Shown here: one piece after another, positions 10,027-22,464 of the stretch
Position numbering within the stretch: position 1 is the stretch's first letter
Layout of the letters: every line of letters starts with the position of its first letter
Assembly (NCBI RefSeq): GCF_000426345.1
Contig: NZ_AUFE01000005.1
Span: 124,001-188,000 of the forward strand
Reading direction: 5' to 3'
Source of the DNA: Cupriavidus phytohabitans
Lineage (GTDB): Bacteria > Pseudomonadota > Gammaproteobacteria > Burkholderiales > Burkholderiaceae
DNA length: 64,000 nucleotides
Program-made: the position numbers and the translations under genes
Notes under the pieces: model-generated
Seen by the model: only the letters and a program-made list of their open reading frames with translations
Told to the model about the DNA's origin: nothing
Databases searched by the model: none

Positions 10027-11319
10027 ATGCAACCGCTGCCCCAACAGCCAGAGCCAATGTCCAAGCTCAACAGCCTCGACCCCGACCAGGCCGCCGGCGC
10101 GGCCAGCCCGATACCGGCCGCGCAGATGCGTCACGCTGGTCCGGTGGCGGTAGCGATGGCCGGCCTGGTGTCGCTGGCGGTGGTGATGGGAATCGGCCGC
10201 TTCGCCTTTACACCTCTGCTGCCGATGATGCTGCACGACGGTATCGTCAACCTCCATCAGGGCGGCTGGCTGGCGACGGTCAACTACATCGGCTACTTCC
10301 TTGGCGCCGCGCTGTGCCTGTTTATCCGCCCCGACGCCGTGCGCATGGTGCGCTGGGGCCTGGTGGCGACGGTGCTGCTGACGCTGGGGATGGCGCTGCC
10401 GGGCGGCATGCCGGTGTGGTCGCTGTGGCGCTTCGCCGCTGGCGTGGTCAGCGCGGTGGTGATGGTCTATACCGCCGGCTGGTGCCTGCAGCGGCTGGCC
10501 GAACTGGGCACGCCGGAACTGGGCGGGCTGATCTTCTGCGGCCCGGGGCTGGGCATCGTCGCCACGGGCCTGGGCGCCTCCGGCATGGTTGGCGTGGGCT
10601 GGCATGCCGACCATGGCTGGCTGGCCTTCACCGTGCTGGCCGCGGTGCTGGTGGCGCCGGTGTGGCGCATCCTCGTGTCCACCCCGATGGCCACGGACGC
10701 CAGCCAGGCACCTGGCGCAGCGCCGCCAGCCACTGCCGCCGCGCGCCTCGACGCCCAGACCTGGGCCCTGACGCTGGCCTACGGCCTGGCCGGCTTCGGC
10801 TACATCATCACCGCCACCTTCCTGCCGGTGATCGCGCGCGAAGCGCTGCCGGGCACGGTCTGGGCCGACCTGTTCTGGCCGATCTTCGGCGCCGGCGTGG
10901 CGCTCGGCGCCTTGCTGGCGACGCGGGTGAGCATGGCCCACGACAGCCGCAAGCTGCTGACGCTCTCCTACGGCATGCAGGCGCTGGGGGTGGCGATCGC
11001 GGTGCTGTGGCCGACGGTGGCCGGGTTCGCGCTGAGCAGCCTGCTGGCCGGCCTGCCGTTCACCGCGCTGGTGGCCTTCGCCATGCGCGAGGCCCGGCGG
11101 CTGTGGGGCCCGCACGCGCCGCGGCTGATGGGGCTGATGACCGCGTCGTACGGCCTTGGCCAGATCGCCGGACCGCCGCTGGCGACCGCGCTGGTGGCGC
11201 GCACGGGCGGCTTCGCCAGCTCGCTGGCATGCGCGGCGGCGTCGCTGCTGGCGGGTGCGCTGGTGTTTGCCTGGATGCGCCGCGCCTGGCCGCTGGCGCC
11301 CGCACGGAGCGGATCGTGA
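10027..11319 (+). CDS. YbfB/YjiJ family MFS transporter
   Basis: Encodes 430 residues with about twelve hydrophobic segments. The early signature VSLAVVMGIGRFAFTPLLPMMLHDG followed by GGWLATVNYIGYFLGA is characteristic of the YbfB/YjiJ branch (formerly DUF1228). The ATG at 10027 has AGGGA five bases upstream; an in-frame ATG at 10057 is possible but less well preceded. The protein should sit in the inner membrane as a proton-linked carrier or exporter; its substrate is unknown. It is divergent from a LysR regulator and is followed 139 bp later by the class II aldolase gene on the same strand. Confidence 0.9.
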   Translation: MQPLPQQPEPMSKLNSLDPDQAAGAASPIPAAQMRHAGPVAVAMAGLVSLAVVMGIGRFAFTPLLPMMLHDGIVNLHQGGWLATVNYIGYFLGAALCLFIRPDAVRMVRWGLVATVLLTLGMALPGGMPVWSLWRFAAGVVSAVVMVYTAGWCLQRLAELGTPELGGLIFCGPGLGIVATGLGASGMVGVGWHADHGWLAFTVLAAVLVAPVWRILVSTPMATDASQAPGAAPPATAAARLDAQTWALTLAYGLAGFGYIITATFLPVIAREALPGTVWADLFWPIFGAGVALGALLATRVSMAHDSRKLLTLSYGMQALGVAIAVLWPTVAGFALSSLLAGLPFTALVAFAMREARRLWGPHAPRLMGLMTASYGLGQIAGPPLATALVARTGGFASSLACAAASLLAGALVFAWMRRAWPLAPARSGS

Positions 11320-11458
11320 AGGTGCGCTACAGTATCGCTTTTGCCGCCTGACGCGCCACGCATCGCGGCTGCCGCGCGTGCGCCGCAGCCCGTGGCGCAG
11401 CACGGAAGGCCGGGGCCGATCCCGGCACGCGAGACCGGGCGGCGCAGGAGCGAGCCCC

Positions 11459-12235
11459 ATGTCTTTTGCCTTGCAGCCCGCGCGTGCCGCGGGCGCCTCC
11501 CCGCAGCCTGTCTCCGCCGACGAGCAGCGCGTGCGCGTCGACCTTGCCGCAGCCTACCGGCTGGCTGCGCGCGAGGGCTGGGATGACCTGATCTACACCC
11601 ATATCTCCGCCACCGTGCCCGGTGAGCCCGACCACTTCCTGATCAACCCGTTCGGCTTTGCCTTCGACGAGATCCGCGCCGGCGACCTGGTCAAGATCAA
11701 CGGCCGCGGCGAGGTCGTCGGCGAGACGGTGCACCCGGTCAACGTCACCGGCTTCGCGCTGCATGCCGCCGTGCACGCGGCCCGGCCCGACGCGATGTGC
11801 GTGATGCACCTGCATAACACCGCCGGCATCGCGGTGTCGGCGCAGGCCGCCGGCCTGCTGCCGCTGTCGCAGCACGCGATGCGCTTTTACGGCCGCATCG
11901 CCTATCACGACTACGAGGGTCTGGCTTTCAGCCCGGCCGAAGGCGGGCGGCTGACCGCGTCGTTGGGCGAGCACCCCGCCATGCTGTTGCGCAACCATGG
12001 CACGCTGACCGTCGGCCGCACCGTGGCCGAGGCCTACGTTCTGATGGCGACGCTGGTCAAGGCCTGCGAAATCCAGATCGCCGCGCAGGCGGGCGGCGCG
12101 CTGGTGCAGCCGGATGACGCGGTCGCGCACAAGACATCCGAGCAACTGTTCGACAACGGCGCGGTCGAGGGCGTGATGGAGTGGCCCGCGTTGCTGCGCA
12201 AACTCGATAGAATCGATCCTTCCTACCGGGACTGA
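11459..12235 (+). CDS. Class II aldolase/adducin family protein
   Basis: Encodes 258 residues, the usual size for this zinc-dependent fold that includes fuculose-phosphate aldolase and decarboxylating relatives. The start at 11459 is chosen over upstream in-frame codons because similarity begins within its first 30 residues (DLAAAYRLAAREGWDDLIYTHISATVPG). The metal-site histidines are seen in CVMHLHNTAGIAVS and in LLRNHGTLTVGRTVAEA. It lies upstream of the tautomerase and threonine aldolase genes on the same strand, suggesting small-molecule carbon metabolism. The substrate is unknown; many proteins of this subgroup are uncharacterised. Confidence 0.9.
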   Translation: MSFALQPARAAGASPQPVSADEQRVRVDLAAAYRLAAREGWDDLIYTHISATVPGEPDHFLINPFGFAFDEIRAGDLVKINGRGEVVGETVHPVNVTGFALHAAVHAARPDAMCVMHLHNTAGIAVSAQAAGLLPLSQHAMRFYGRIAYHDYEGLAFSPAEGGRLTASLGEHPAMLLRNHGTLTVGRTVAEAYVLMATLVKACEIQIAAQAGGALVQPDDAVAHKTSEQLFDNGAVEGVMEWPALLRKLDRIDPSYRD

Positions 12236-12288
12236 TTTCCGCGTCCCCGGCGAATTTCCAGAACACCAATCATCACAAGGAGCATTGC

Positions 12289-12477
12289 ATGCCGACTTTC
12301 CACGTTGAAATGTTTGAGGGCCGTACCATCGATCAGAAGCGCAAGTTCGTCGAGGAAGTGACGCGCGTCACCTGCGAGACGCTGGGCTGTTCGGCCTCGG
12401 CGGTCGACATCATCATCACGGATGTCAAGCGCGAGAACTGGGCTACCGGCGGCGAGCTGTGGGCCGACAAGAAGTAA
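12289..12477 (+). CDS. 4-oxalocrotonate tautomerase family protein
   Basis: Encodes 62 residues, exactly the size of the small 4-OT subunit. Met is followed by Pro (MPTFHVEMFEGRT), so removal of Met leaves the catalytic N-terminal proline. AAGGAGC precedes the ATG by seven bases. The DQKRKFVEEVTRVTCETLG helix and the VDIIITDVKRENW strand are family-typical. These enzymes interconvert enol and keto acids. Position between a class II aldolase (53 bp upstream) and a threonine aldolase (22 bp downstream) suggests a shared operon, but no catechol meta-cleavage genes are nearby, so the substrate is open. Confidence 0.93.
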   Translation: MPTFHVEMFEGRTIDQKRKFVEEVTRVTCETLGCSASAVDIIITDVKRENWATGGELWADKK

Positions 12478-12499
12478 GGCACTGAACGGCCTGAACACC

Positions 12500-13543
12500 A
12501 TGCAGCACTTCGCCTCCGACAACTACGCCGGCTTCTGCCCGGAATCGCTCAAATACTTCCTGGAAGCCAATGCCAGCGGCCATGAGCAGGCCTATGGCGA
12601 CGACAGCTGGACACAGAAGGTCTGCGACCGCATCCGTGACCTGTTCCAGACCGATTGCGAAGTGTTCTTCGTGTTCAACGGCACGGCGGCCAACTCGCTG
12701 GCGCTGTCGGCGCTGTGCCAGTCGTACCACTCGGTGATCTGCCACGAGCTGGCGCATATCGAGACCGACGAGTGCGGCGGCCCGGAGTTCTTCTCCAACG
12801 GCTCCAAGCTGCTGACCGCGCCGGGCGAGGACGGCAAGCTCACGCCCGATGCGATCGAGGCGCTGGTGACGCGCCGCTCGGATATCCATTACCCCAAGCC
12901 CAAGGTGGTGTCGCTGACGCAGTCGACCGAGGTCGGCACGGTGTACAGCGTGGAGGAAGTGCGCGCGATCGCCGCGATCGCCAAGCGCCGGCAGCTGCGC
13001 GTGCATATGGACGGCGCGCGCTTTGCCAATGCGGTGGCGTATCTGGGCGTGCATCCGTCCGAGATCACCTGGCGCGCGGGCGTCGACGTGCTGTGCTTCG
13101 GCGGCACCAAGAACGGCCTGCCGGTGGGCGAGGCGGTGGTGTTCTTCGACCGCCGCCTGGCCGAGGACTTTGCCTACCGTGTCAAGCAGGCCGGGCAGCT
13201 GGCGTCGAAGATGCGGTTTATCTCGGCGCCATGGCTGGGCCTGCTCGAGAACGATGTGTGGCTGGCCAACGCGCGCCATGCCAACGCGATGGCGCAACTG
13301 CTGCAGCAGCGCATTGCCGATATCCCCGGCGTGCGCATCATGTTCCCGACGCAGTCCAATGCCGTCTTTGCCGAGCTGCCGCTGCCGGCGATCGAGGCGC
13401 TGCGCGCCAGGGGCTGGCGCTTCTATACCTTCATCGGCGCCGGCGGCTGCCGCTTCATGTGTTCGTGGGACCTGCAGCCGCAGACCGTAGAGGCGCTGGC
13501 CGCCGACATGCGCGCCGCATGTGGTGCCTCAATGGGTGCCTGA
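12500..13543 (+). CDS. ltaE: Low-specificity L-threonine aldolase
   Basis: Encodes 347 residues of a fold-type I PLP enzyme that cleaves L-threonine or L-allo-threonine to glycine and acetaldehyde. The start at 12500 gives the expected beginning MQHFASDNYAGFCPE. Signatures are GDDSWTQKVCDRIRDLF, VFNGTAANSLALSALC, HMDGARFANAVAYLG, and the PLP lysine in CFGGTKNGLPVGEAVVFF near residue 203. The symbol follows the family; stereospecificity is not readable. It lies 22 bp after the tautomerase gene, probably in the same transcript. Confidence 0.92.
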   Translation: MQHFASDNYAGFCPESLKYFLEANASGHEQAYGDDSWTQKVCDRIRDLFQTDCEVFFVFNGTAANSLALSALCQSYHSVICHELAHIETDECGGPEFFSNGSKLLTAPGEDGKLTPDAIEALVTRRSDIHYPKPKVVSLTQSTEVGTVYSVEEVRAIAAIAKRRQLRVHMDGARFANAVAYLGVHPSEITWRAGVDVLCFGGTKNGLPVGEAVVFFDRRLAEDFAYRVKQAGQLASKMRFISAPWLGLLENDVWLANARHANAMAQLLQQRIADIPGVRIMFPTQSNAVFAELPLPAIEALRARGWRFYTFIGAGGCRFMCSWDLQPQTVEALAADMRAACGASMGA

Positions 13544-13593
13544 ACACGGCAGCGCGATCATACTGATAACGAGACCCCTACAGGAGCCACCAA

Positions 13594-14178
13594 ATGCAAT
13601 ACCGATTCTGCCCGCAATGCGGCGCGCCGCTCGAGGTGCTGCCGCTGTCCGGGCGCGAACGCCACGCCTGCGTGCAGCATGAATGCGGCTTCGTGCACTG
13701 GAACAATCCGCTGCCGGTGCTGGCCGCGGTGGTGGAGTACCAGGACAAGCTGCTGCTGGCGCGCAACGCCGCCTGGCCGCAGCAGATGTTTGCGCTGGTG
13801 ACAGGGTTCCTGGAGCGCGACGAGCCGCCCGAACTGGGCGTGGCGCGTGAACTGAAGGAAGAGACCAACCTCGATACCGAGTCGGTCTCGCTGATCGGCG
13901 TCTACGAGTTCATGCGCAAGAACGAGCTGATCATCGCGTACCACGTCAAGGCGACCGGCACAGTCGAGCTGTCCGAGGAACTGGCCGAATACAAGCTGGT
14001 GGCGCCCGAGGACGTGCGCGTGTGGTCGGCAGGCACCGGCTTCGCCGTGGCCGACTGGCTGGCCGCGCGCGGCTACCCGGTGCGCTTCTTCGACCGGCAG
14101 ACCGGCGAGGATATTCCGGATCCGCGCCGCCCGCATGACTTCAGCCAGGTCGGGGCTTCGCTACAATACCGCTGGTAA
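13594..14178 (+). CDS. NUDIX hydrolase with N-terminal zinc ribbon
   Basis: Encodes 194 residues. A CPQCG...C..C zinc-ribbon-like segment fills the first 35 residues (FCPQCGAPLEV, then ACVQHECGFVHW). A Nudix box follows (GFLERDEPPELGVARELKEE, then TNL), where the usual final Gly is Asn. The organisation resembles NudC-type NADH pyrophosphatases but is shorter, so the substrate may be another nucleoside-diphosphate derivative. CAGGAG precedes the ATG. The next gene, tusA-like, starts 28 bp later. Confidence 0.9.
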   Translation: MQYRFCPQCGAPLEVLPLSGRERHACVQHECGFVHWNNPLPVLAAVVEYQDKLLLARNAAWPQQMFALVTGFLERDEPPELGVARELKEETNLDTESVSLIGVYEFMRKNELIIAYHVKATGTVELSEELAEYKLVAPEDVRVWSAGTGFAVADWLAARGYPVRFFDRQTGEDIPDPRRPHDFSQVGASLQYRW

Positions 14179-14206
14179 CAGCCTCAGAAACCGAAGGAAG
14201 AGACGA

Positions 14207-14434
14207 ATGGAGTTCCAGAAAGAAGTGGATGCGCGCGGCCTGAACTGCCCGCTGCCGATCCTGCGCACCAAGAAGGCGCTGGCCGACATGGCCAGCGGCG
14301 AAGTGCTGAAAGTGCTGGCGACCGATCCCGGCGCGACGCGCGATTTCCAGGCCTTTGCCAAGCAGACCGGCAACGAGCTGCTGTCGCATTCCGAAGTCGA
14401 CAAGGTGTTCGTGTTCTACATGCGCCGCCGTTGA
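14207..14434 (+). CDS. TusA-like sulfurtransferase
   Basis: Encodes 75 residues with the SirA/TusA signature DARGLNCPLPILRTKKAL, including the CPxP motif whose cysteine carries persulfide sulfur. GAAGGAAGAG upstream is a good ribosome-binding site for the ATG at 14207; longer in-frame starts overlap the Nudix gene and add no family similarity. TusA proteins relay sulfur for tRNA thiolation, molybdenum cofactor or sulfur oxidation; which role applies here is not shown. A strong terminator follows. Confidence 0.93.
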   Translation: MEFQKEVDARGLNCPLPILRTKKALADMASGEVLKVLATDPGATRDFQAFAKQTGNELLSHSEVDKVFVFYMRRR

Positions 14435-14450
14435 TCGAAGGAAGAGAAAG

Positions 14451-14480
14451 AAAAAGCCGCTTTCGAGCGGCTTTTTCTTT
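14451..14480. terminator. Bidirectional terminator between tusA-like gene and galU
   Basis: An 11-bp perfect stem (AAAAAGCCGCT / AGCGGCTTTTT) is closed by a TTCG tetraloop, with A-run and T-run on opposite sides. It serves the convergent tusA-like and galU genes. Confidence 0.93.
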
Positions 14481-14497
14481 TGGGGCGAGGCGAACGC

Positions 14498-15388
14498 TCA
14501 GCTGTTCGGTCGCGTCAGGTGCTCGCGCGACTCCAGGTAGGCGCTGAATTCGGCGCCCACTTCCGGGTGCTTCAGCGCAAACTCGACCGTCGCCTTCAGG
14601 TAGCCCAGCTTGCTGCCGCAGTCATAGCGGCGCCCCTGGTAGCGGTAGGCCAGCACCTGCTCCTGGCCCAGCAGCGACTGGATCGCGTCGGTCAGCTGGA
14701 ACTCGCCGCCGGCGCCGGGCTTCAGCTCGCGCAGGTGGTCGAAGATGCGCGGCGTCAGGATGTAGCGGCCAACCACGCCCAGGTTGGACGGGGCGTCTTC
14801 CGGAGCGGGTTTTTCCACGATGCCCGATACCTTGATCACGCCTTCATCCCATTCGCGGCCATCGATCACGCCGTAGGAACGGCTTTGCTCCGGCGTGATT
14901 TCCTCGACGCCCAGCACCGAGCAGTTGTAGTGGTTGTAGGCGTCCACCATCTGCTTCATCACCGGCGGGTTGCCGTCGATCAGGTCATCGGCCAGCATGA
15001 TCGCGAACGGCGTGTTGCCGACCAGCTTGGCCGCGCACAGCACCGCGTGGCCCAGGCCCAGTGCCTCGGGCTGGCGCACGTAGTAGCACTCCACGTTGGC
15101 GGGCTTGATCGAGCGCACTACGTCCAGCAGCGCCTGCTTGTTCTTGGCTTCGAGTTCGACTTCCAGCTCGAAGGCCTTGTCGAAATGATCCTCGATGGCG
15201 CGCTTGGAGCGGCCGGTGACGAAAATCATCTCGGTAATGCCGGCGGCCATGGCTTCTTCCACGGCGTACTGGATCAGCGGCTTGTCCACCACCGGCAGCA
15301 TTTCCTTCGGGCTGGCCTTGGTGGCTGGCAGGAAGCGGGTGCCCAGGCCCGCGACCGGGAAGACGGCCTTGGTGACGCGATTTTCCAT
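14498..15388 (-). CDS. galU: UTP-glucose-1-phosphate uridylyltransferase
   Basis: Encodes 296 residues, the GalU length. It makes UDP-glucose from UTP and glucose-1-phosphate in the cytosol for envelope polysaccharides. Motifs are [20 protein letters not shown] (nucleotide-binding loop), [34 protein letters not shown], and [20 protein letters not shown]. The start at 15388 gives [14 protein letters not shown]; upstream in-frame codons have no support. It is the downstream neighbour of valS on the reverse strand, 122 bp away, and probably has its own promoter. Confidence 0.97.
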   Translation of the reverse strand: MENRVTKAVFPVAGLGTRFLPATKASPKEMLPVVDKPLIQYAVEEAMAAGITEMIFVTGRSKRAIEDHFDKAFELEVELEAKNKQALLDVVRSIKPANVECYYVRQPEALGLGHAVLCAAKLVGNTPFAIMLADDLIDGNPPVMKQMVDAYNHYNCSVLGVEEITPEQSRSYGVIDGREWDEGVIKVSGIVEKPAPEDAPSNLGVVGRYILTPRIFDHLRELKPGAGGEFQLTDAIQSLLGQEQVLAYRYQGRRYDCGSKLGYLKATVEFALKHPEVGAEFSAYLESREHLTRPNS

Positions 15389-15453
15389 ATCAGGTGTACC
15401 TCTCAGATGCTGGTTCATAACCCTGCCAGCCATTACCGGCGCCGTCTGTCCGG

Positions 15454-15478
15454 TTCCGTCCGACGCCGCCGGACGGAA
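15454..15478 (-). terminator. Hairpin downstream of valS (TTCCGTCCG / CGGACGGAA)
   Basis: A perfect 9-bp stem with a 7-nt loop lies between the valS stop and galU. No U-run follows on the reverse strand, so it may be a Rho-assisted or RNA-stabilising hairpin rather than an intrinsic terminator. Confidence 0.45.
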
Positions 15479-15510
15479 ACCAGACTGGCAGGGGCGTCAT
15501 CGGCTGCCGG

Positions 15511-18378
15511 TCATGCCGGCAGCCGCTGCAGCTGGCCCTGCAGCTTGGCCAGCGTTTGCTCGAAATCAGCGAGTCGTTGCGTCTCTTGCGCCACCACGGC
15601 GGGCGGCGCCTTGGCGACAAAGCTTTCATTGGAGAGCTTGCCGCGGCACTTGCCGATCTCTGCAGCGATGCGTTCGACCTCCTTCGACAGGCGCGCGCGC
15701 TCGGCGGCGACGTCGATTTCGATCTTCAGCAGCAGGTGGTTGCCGCCGGCAATGGCGACCGGCGCACCTGCGCCTTCGGCCTGCAGGGTGCTCTCGTCTT
15801 CGAAGACGCGAACCTCGGAAAGTTTCGCCAGCGCCTGGATATGTGCGCTGGCCGCCTTCAGGAATTCGCTGTCGCCTTCGGCATAGAGCGGGATGCGCTG
15901 CGCCGGCGAGATGTTCATCTCGCCACGCAGGTTGCGGCACGCGTCGACCACTTCCTTCAGGCGCGCGACCCATTGCTCGGCGTCCTCGTCGATCTTGGCG
16001 ACGGCCGGCAGCGGGTAGGACTGCATGGAGATGGTCTCGCCGCCGTCGCCCTTGGCGCGCCCGGCCAGCGGGGCCACCTTCTGCCACAGCTCTTCGGTGA
16101 TGAACGGGATGATCGGGTGCGCCAGGCGCAGCACGGTCTCGAGCACGCGCAGCAGCGTGCGGCGGGTGGCGCGCTGCTGAGCCTCGGTGCCGGTCTGGAT
16201 CTGCACCTTGGCCAGTTCCAGGTACCAGTCGCAATACTCGTCCCAGACGAACTTGTAGATCGCGTTGGCGACATTGTCGAAGCGGTACTCGGCAAAGCCC
16301 TTCTCGACCTCGGCCTCCACGCGCTGCAGCAGCGACACGATCCAGCGGTCGGCCTGCGAGAAGTGCAGGTAGCCGTCCGGGCCGCAGTCGTTGTTGCACG
16401 GGCCCATGCCGCAGTCGTGGCCCTCGGTGTTCATCAGCACGAAGCGGGTCGCGTTCCACAGCTTGTTGCAGAAGTTGCGGTAGCCTTCGCAGCGGCCGGT
16501 ATCGAAGTTGATGTTGCGGCCCAGTGTGGCCAGCGAGGCGAAGGTAAAGCGCAGGGCATCGGCGCCGAAGGCGGGAATGCCCTCGGGGAACTCCTTCTTC
16601 GTCTTCTTCTCGATCTTGGGCGCGTCCTTGGGGCGGCGCAGGCCGGTGGTGCGCTTTTTCAGCAGCGTATCGAGGTCGATGCCGTCGATCAGGTCCACCG
16701 GGTCGAGCGTGTTGCCCTCGGACTTGCTCATCTTCTTGCCTTCCGAATCGCGCACCAGGCCGTGCACGTAGACGGTATGGAAGGGCACCTTGCCGGTGAA
16801 GTGCTTGGTCATCATGACCATGCGCGCCACCCAGAAGAAGATGATGTCGTAGCCCGTGACCAGCACCGACGACGGCAGGAAGTGCTTCAGCTCAGGCGTT
16901 TCCTCGGGCCAGCCCAGCGAGGAGAAGGGCACCAGCGCCGACGAGAACCAGGTGTCGAGCACGTCTTCCTCGCGGCGCAGCGCACCGGTGCTGCCCGCGG
17001 CCTTGGCCTTGGCGAGCGCTTCCTCTTCGGTACGGCCGACGAAGCAGTTGCCGGCATCGTCATACCACGCCGGGATCTGGTGGCCCCACCACAGCTGGCG
17101 GGAAATACACCAATCCTGGATATTGCCCAGCCACTGGTTGTAGGTGCTGATCCAGTTCTCGGGCACCAGCTTGATCTCGCCACTCTGCACGGCTTCCAGC
17201 GCCACCTCGGCGATCGAGCGGCCGGGGTAGAAGGTGCCTTCCGGCGCCGGCTTGCTCATGGCGACGAACCACTGGTCGGTCAGCATCGGCTCGATCGCGC
17301 TGCCGGTGCGTTCGCTGCGCGGGGTCATCAGCTTGTGCTTCTTGACCTCGGCCAGCAGGCCTTGCTTTTCCAGGTCGTCCACGATGGCCTTGCGCGCGTC
17401 GAAGCGGTCCAGGCCGGCGTAGGCGGCCGGCGCGTCGGCAACGATCTTCGCGTCCAGCGTCAGGATCGACAGCTGCGGCAGGTTGTGGCGCTGGCCGACG
17501 GCGTAGTCGTTGAAGTCGTGGCCCGGGGTCACCTTGACCACGCCGGTGCCGAACTCGCGGTCGACGTATTCGTCGGCGATCACCGGGATCTGGCGGCCGG
17601 TCAGCGGCAGGTGCACGGACTTGCCGATCAGGTGCGCGTAGCGCTCGTCTTCCGGGTGGACCATCACGGCCACGTCGCCCAGCATGGTTTCCGGACGGGT
17701 GGTGGCCACGGTCAGGTGGGTCAGGCCGCCCTTGGCGTCAGCCTCGACCAGCGGATAGCGGATATGCCACAGCGAGCCTTCTTCCTCCACGCTGTCGACT
17801 TCCAGGTCCGACACGGCGGTGCCCAGCACCGGGTCCCAGTTGACCAGGCGCTTGCCGCGGTAGATCAGGCCCTGCTCGTACAGGCGCACGAACACTTCGG
17901 TCACCGCCTTCGACATCTCCGGCGACATGGTGAAGTACTCGCGGCTCCAGTCGATCGACGCGCCCATGCGCCGCACCTGGCGGGTGATGGTCGAGCCCGA
18001 TTCTTCCTTCCAGGCCCACACCTTCTCGGTGAACTTCTCGCGGCCGAGGTCATGGCGCGACACGCCCTGGCCCTCCAGCTGGCGCTCCACCACGATCTGG
18101 GTGGCGATGCCGGCGTGGTCGGTGCCCGGCACCCACAGCGTATTGGCGCCCAGCATGCGCGCATGGCGCGCCAGGCCGTCCATGATGGTCTGGTTGAAGG
18201 CATGGCCCATGTGCAGCGTGCCGGTCACATTCGGCGGCGGCAGCTGGATCGCGAAGTCCGGGCGGGCAGGATCGAAGGTCGGCTTGGCGATGCCGCGGCT
18301 CTCCCACTCGGGGCCCCATTTCGCCTCGATGGCGGCGGGTTCGAAGCTCTTGGCAAGCGATTGGTCTTGGGCGGTCAT
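15511..18378 (-). CDS. valS: valyl-tRNA synthetase
   Basis: Encodes 955 residues, the expected size for ValRS, which charges tRNA-Val and edits Thr-tRNA-Val. The class I signature is HMGH (residues 56-59, after PPPNVTGTL), and [10 protein letters not shown] near residue 548 is the KMSKS loop. The CP1 editing domain is intact ([20 protein letters not shown], then [17 protein letters not shown] sequence). A C-terminal coiled coil ([19 protein letters not shown], ending [10 protein letters not shown]) is typical. The ATG at 18378 gives [20 protein letters not shown]. Confidence 0.98.
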   Translation of the reverse strand: MTAQDQSLAKSFEPAAIEAKWGPEWESRGIAKPTFDPARPDFAIQLPPPNVTGTLHMGHAFNQTIMDGLARHARMLGANTLWVPGTDHAGIATQIVVERQLEGQGVSRHDLGREKFTEKVWAWKEESGSTITRQVRRMGASIDWSREYFTMSPEMSKAVTEVFVRLYEQGLIYRGKRLVNWDPVLGTAVSDLEVDSVEEEGSLWHIRYPLVEADAKGGLTHLTVATTRPETMLGDVAVMVHPEDERYAHLIGKSVHLPLTGRQIPVIADEYVDREFGTGVVKVTPGHDFNDYAVGQRHNLPQLSILTLDAKIVADAPAAYAGLDRFDARKAIVDDLEKQGLLAEVKKHKLMTPRSERTGSAIEPMLTDQWFVAMSKPAPEGTFYPGRSIAEVALEAVQSGEIKLVPENWISTYNQWLGNIQDWCISRQLWWGHQIPAWYDDAGNCFVGRTEEEALAKAKAAGSTGALRREEDVLDTWFSSALVPFSSLGWPEETPELKHFLPSSVLVTGYDIIFFWVARMVMMTKHFTGKVPFHTVYVHGLVRDSEGKKMSKSEGNTLDPVDLIDGIDLDTLLKKRTTGLRRPKDAPKIEKKTKKEFPEGIPAFGADALRFTFASLATLGRNINFDTGRCEGYRNFCNKLWNATRFVLMNTEGHDCGMGPCNNDCGPDGYLHFSQADRWIVSLLQRVEAEVEKGFAEYRFDNVANAIYKFVWDEYCDWYLELAKVQIQTGTEAQQRATRRTLLRVLETVLRLAHPIIPFITEELWQKVAPLAGRAKGDGGETISMQSYPLPAVAKIDEDAEQWVARLKEVVDACRNLRGEMNISPAQRIPLYAEGDSEFLKAASAHIQALAKLSEVRVFEDESTLQAEGAGAPVAIAGGNHLLLKIEIDVAAERARLSKEVERIAAEIGKCRGKLSNESFVAKAPPAVVAQETQRLADFEQTLAKLQGQLQRLPA

Positions 18379-18592
18379 GCTGGGAGGATGTCGATGTTGG
18401 CGTCTGGATGCGTCGCAAGGCGCAGCGGGGGTGCGGCAGCCTGCGCCTGGCGGCCTTGGCGCCAGTGAAACCCCAAATTATACGGGGGCGGGCCGGTCGC
18501 TGCCTATTTTGCGGACAGCGGCCCCGGCCGGGAAAGGCTGGCCAGGGCCGGCGCGCGTCCGCATGCGGGGCAGTTTCCGCCTCTCGGATGTG

Positions 18593-18621
18593 ACGGATCG
18601 GACAGGGCCCATCGGTATAAT
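18593..18621 (+). promoter_or_regulatory. Candidate uvrD promoter
   Basis: A perfect TATAAT at 18616-18621 lies 27 bp upstream of the uvrD ATG. The best -35 match (TGACGG, 18593-18598) is poor. This lies in the 269-bp spacer between divergent valS and uvrD, which otherwise shows no gene. Confidence 0.5.
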
Positions 18622-18647
18622 TGGCGCCATTCCACAAGGCCCCTCCG

Positions 18648-20996
<2,349 letters not shown>

Positions 20997-21021
20997 GCGG
21001 CGCCGGCCGGGCCGGCGCCGC
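20997..21021. terminator. GC-rich hairpin between convergent uvrD and sauU
   Basis: Perfect 12-bp arms (GCGGCGCCGGCC / GGCCGGCGCCGC) start directly at the uvrD stop. There is little T-run afterwards. It probably limits read-through between the convergent genes. Confidence 0.6.
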
Positions 21022-21029
21022 TTGCGGGC

Positions 21030-22322
21030 TCAGGACAGGGCGTGCCGCACTTCGCCGGCCTTGGACTCGGGGCTGTCCACGGTCAGCCGCGGGTTGATGA
21101 ACAGCGATGCCACCGCACCGACGCCAAGCAACGCCCCCGAGATCATGAACGGCAGGTCATAGCTGCCGGTCCGCTCGATCAGGTAGCCGAACACCACTGG
21201 CGACACCATGCCGGCCAGCCCGAAGCCGGTGTTCATCATGCCGCCCGCGGTACCGGCGTACTTGCCGGCAATATCCAGCGGCAGGCTCCACAGCACGGCA
21301 TTGGTCAGCTCCAGGAAGAAGAACGACAGCGACAGCAGGATCACCGCGTTGACGGCATCGGCCGTGAAGGTCATCGGCGCGATGAACATCAGCGAGCCGG
21401 CCAGCCCGACGAACAGGATCGCGCCGCGCGCCAGGCGCAGGTTGCCAGTGCGCCGGTAGATGCGGTCCGACAGCACGCCGCCGAGCGTATCGCCGACCAC
21501 CCCCGCCATCAGCGGCAGCGCGGTGAACAGCGCCAGCTGCTTCAGGTCGAAACCACGCGCCTCCTTCAGGTACGACGGCAGCCACGTCAGATAGACCCAC
21601 AGCGACCAGCCGTAGCAGAAGTCGACGAAGGTCACCAGCCACATGCGCCGGAACAGCCGGCGCCACGGCGTGGGCGCCTTGGCCGCCTGCTGCGAATCGC
21701 CGCGCCGGTAGCCGATCTCCTGCAGTTCTTCCGGCGTGACGCGCTTATGCTGGTCGGGCGAGTCCTTGAACATCATTGCGTACAGCACGGTCCAGCCCAG
21801 GCTCACCACACCCAGCACGACGAAGGCCTCGCGCCATCCCGCCGTGGCGACGATGGCCAGCACGATCGGCGGCGTGATCGCACCGCCCAGCCGCGCGAAG
21901 CTGTGCGTAATGCCCTGCGCGAAGCCGCGTTCCGCCACCGGCATCCAGTAGGTGAAGGCGCGCGTGGCGGTCGGGAACGCGCCGCCTTCGCCGATGCCGA
22001 GCACGAAGCGCAGCACCACCAGCATCATCACGCTGCCGGCAAAGCCGGTCAGCACCGTCGCCACGCCCCAGATCAGCGACAGCACGATCAGCACCTTCTT
22101 GGGCCCGAACTTGTCGGACATCCAGCCGCCCAGGATCTGCATGGCGGCATAGGGATAGGCAAAGGCCGAGAACACCAGCCCGAGTTGCGATGACGTCAGC
22201 CCCATCTCTTCGCGGATCAGCGGGGCGGCGACCGAGATGTTGACGCGGTCGATATAGGCGATGAAATACATCAGGCACATGACGCCGAGGATCATATGCC
22301 GGGTCTTGATGCGTTGCTTCAT
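21030..22322 (-). CDS. sauU: MFS anion symporter, probable sulfoacetate importer SauU
   Basis: Encodes 430 residues with twelve hydrophobic segments and the anion:cation symporter (ACS) family pattern: FIAYIDRVNISVAAPLIREE, GGWMSDKFGPKKVLIVLSLI, and RFVLGIGEGGAFPTATRAFT. The ATG at 22322 is preferred over a GTG six bases upstream because a full AGGAGG lies at ideal spacing. It is the last gene of a reverse-strand operon with an acylating aldehyde dehydrogenase and an acyl-CoA ligase. That content matches the sau cluster of C. necator H16, in which SauU is the proposed sulfoacetate carrier. The assignment rests on context; other carboxylates are possible from sequence alone. Confidence 0.85.
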   Translation of the reverse strand: MKQRIKTRHMILGVMCLMYFIAYIDRVNISVAAPLIREEMGLTSSQLGLVFSAFAYPYAAMQILGGWMSDKFGPKKVLIVLSLIWGVATVLTGFAGSVMMLVVLRFVLGIGEGGAFPTATRAFTYWMPVAERGFAQGITHSFARLGGAITPPIVLAIVATAGWREAFVVLGVVSLGWTVLYAMMFKDSPDQHKRVTPEELQEIGYRRGDSQQAAKAPTPWRRLFRRMWLVTFVDFCYGWSLWVYLTWLPSYLKEARGFDLKQLALFTALPLMAGVVGDTLGGVLSDRIYRRTGNLRLARGAILFVGLAGSLMFIAPMTFTADAVNAVILLSLSFFFLELTNAVLWSLPLDIAGKYAGTAGGMMNTGFGLAGMVSPVVFGYLIERTGSYDLPFMISGALLGVGAVASLFINPRLTVDSPESKAGEVRHALS

Positions 22323-22464
22323 AACCACCTCCTATGCGCGGCGGGCGCGCGTGGTGTTGACGGGGCGGCGGCCGGCGCATGGTCCATTGCCATGCGCTTG
22401 CGGCTCGTCAGGGGCGCGCCAGTGGTAAGTCCTGGCTGCGCTGCCCCGTCCTTGAGCAAACAGC

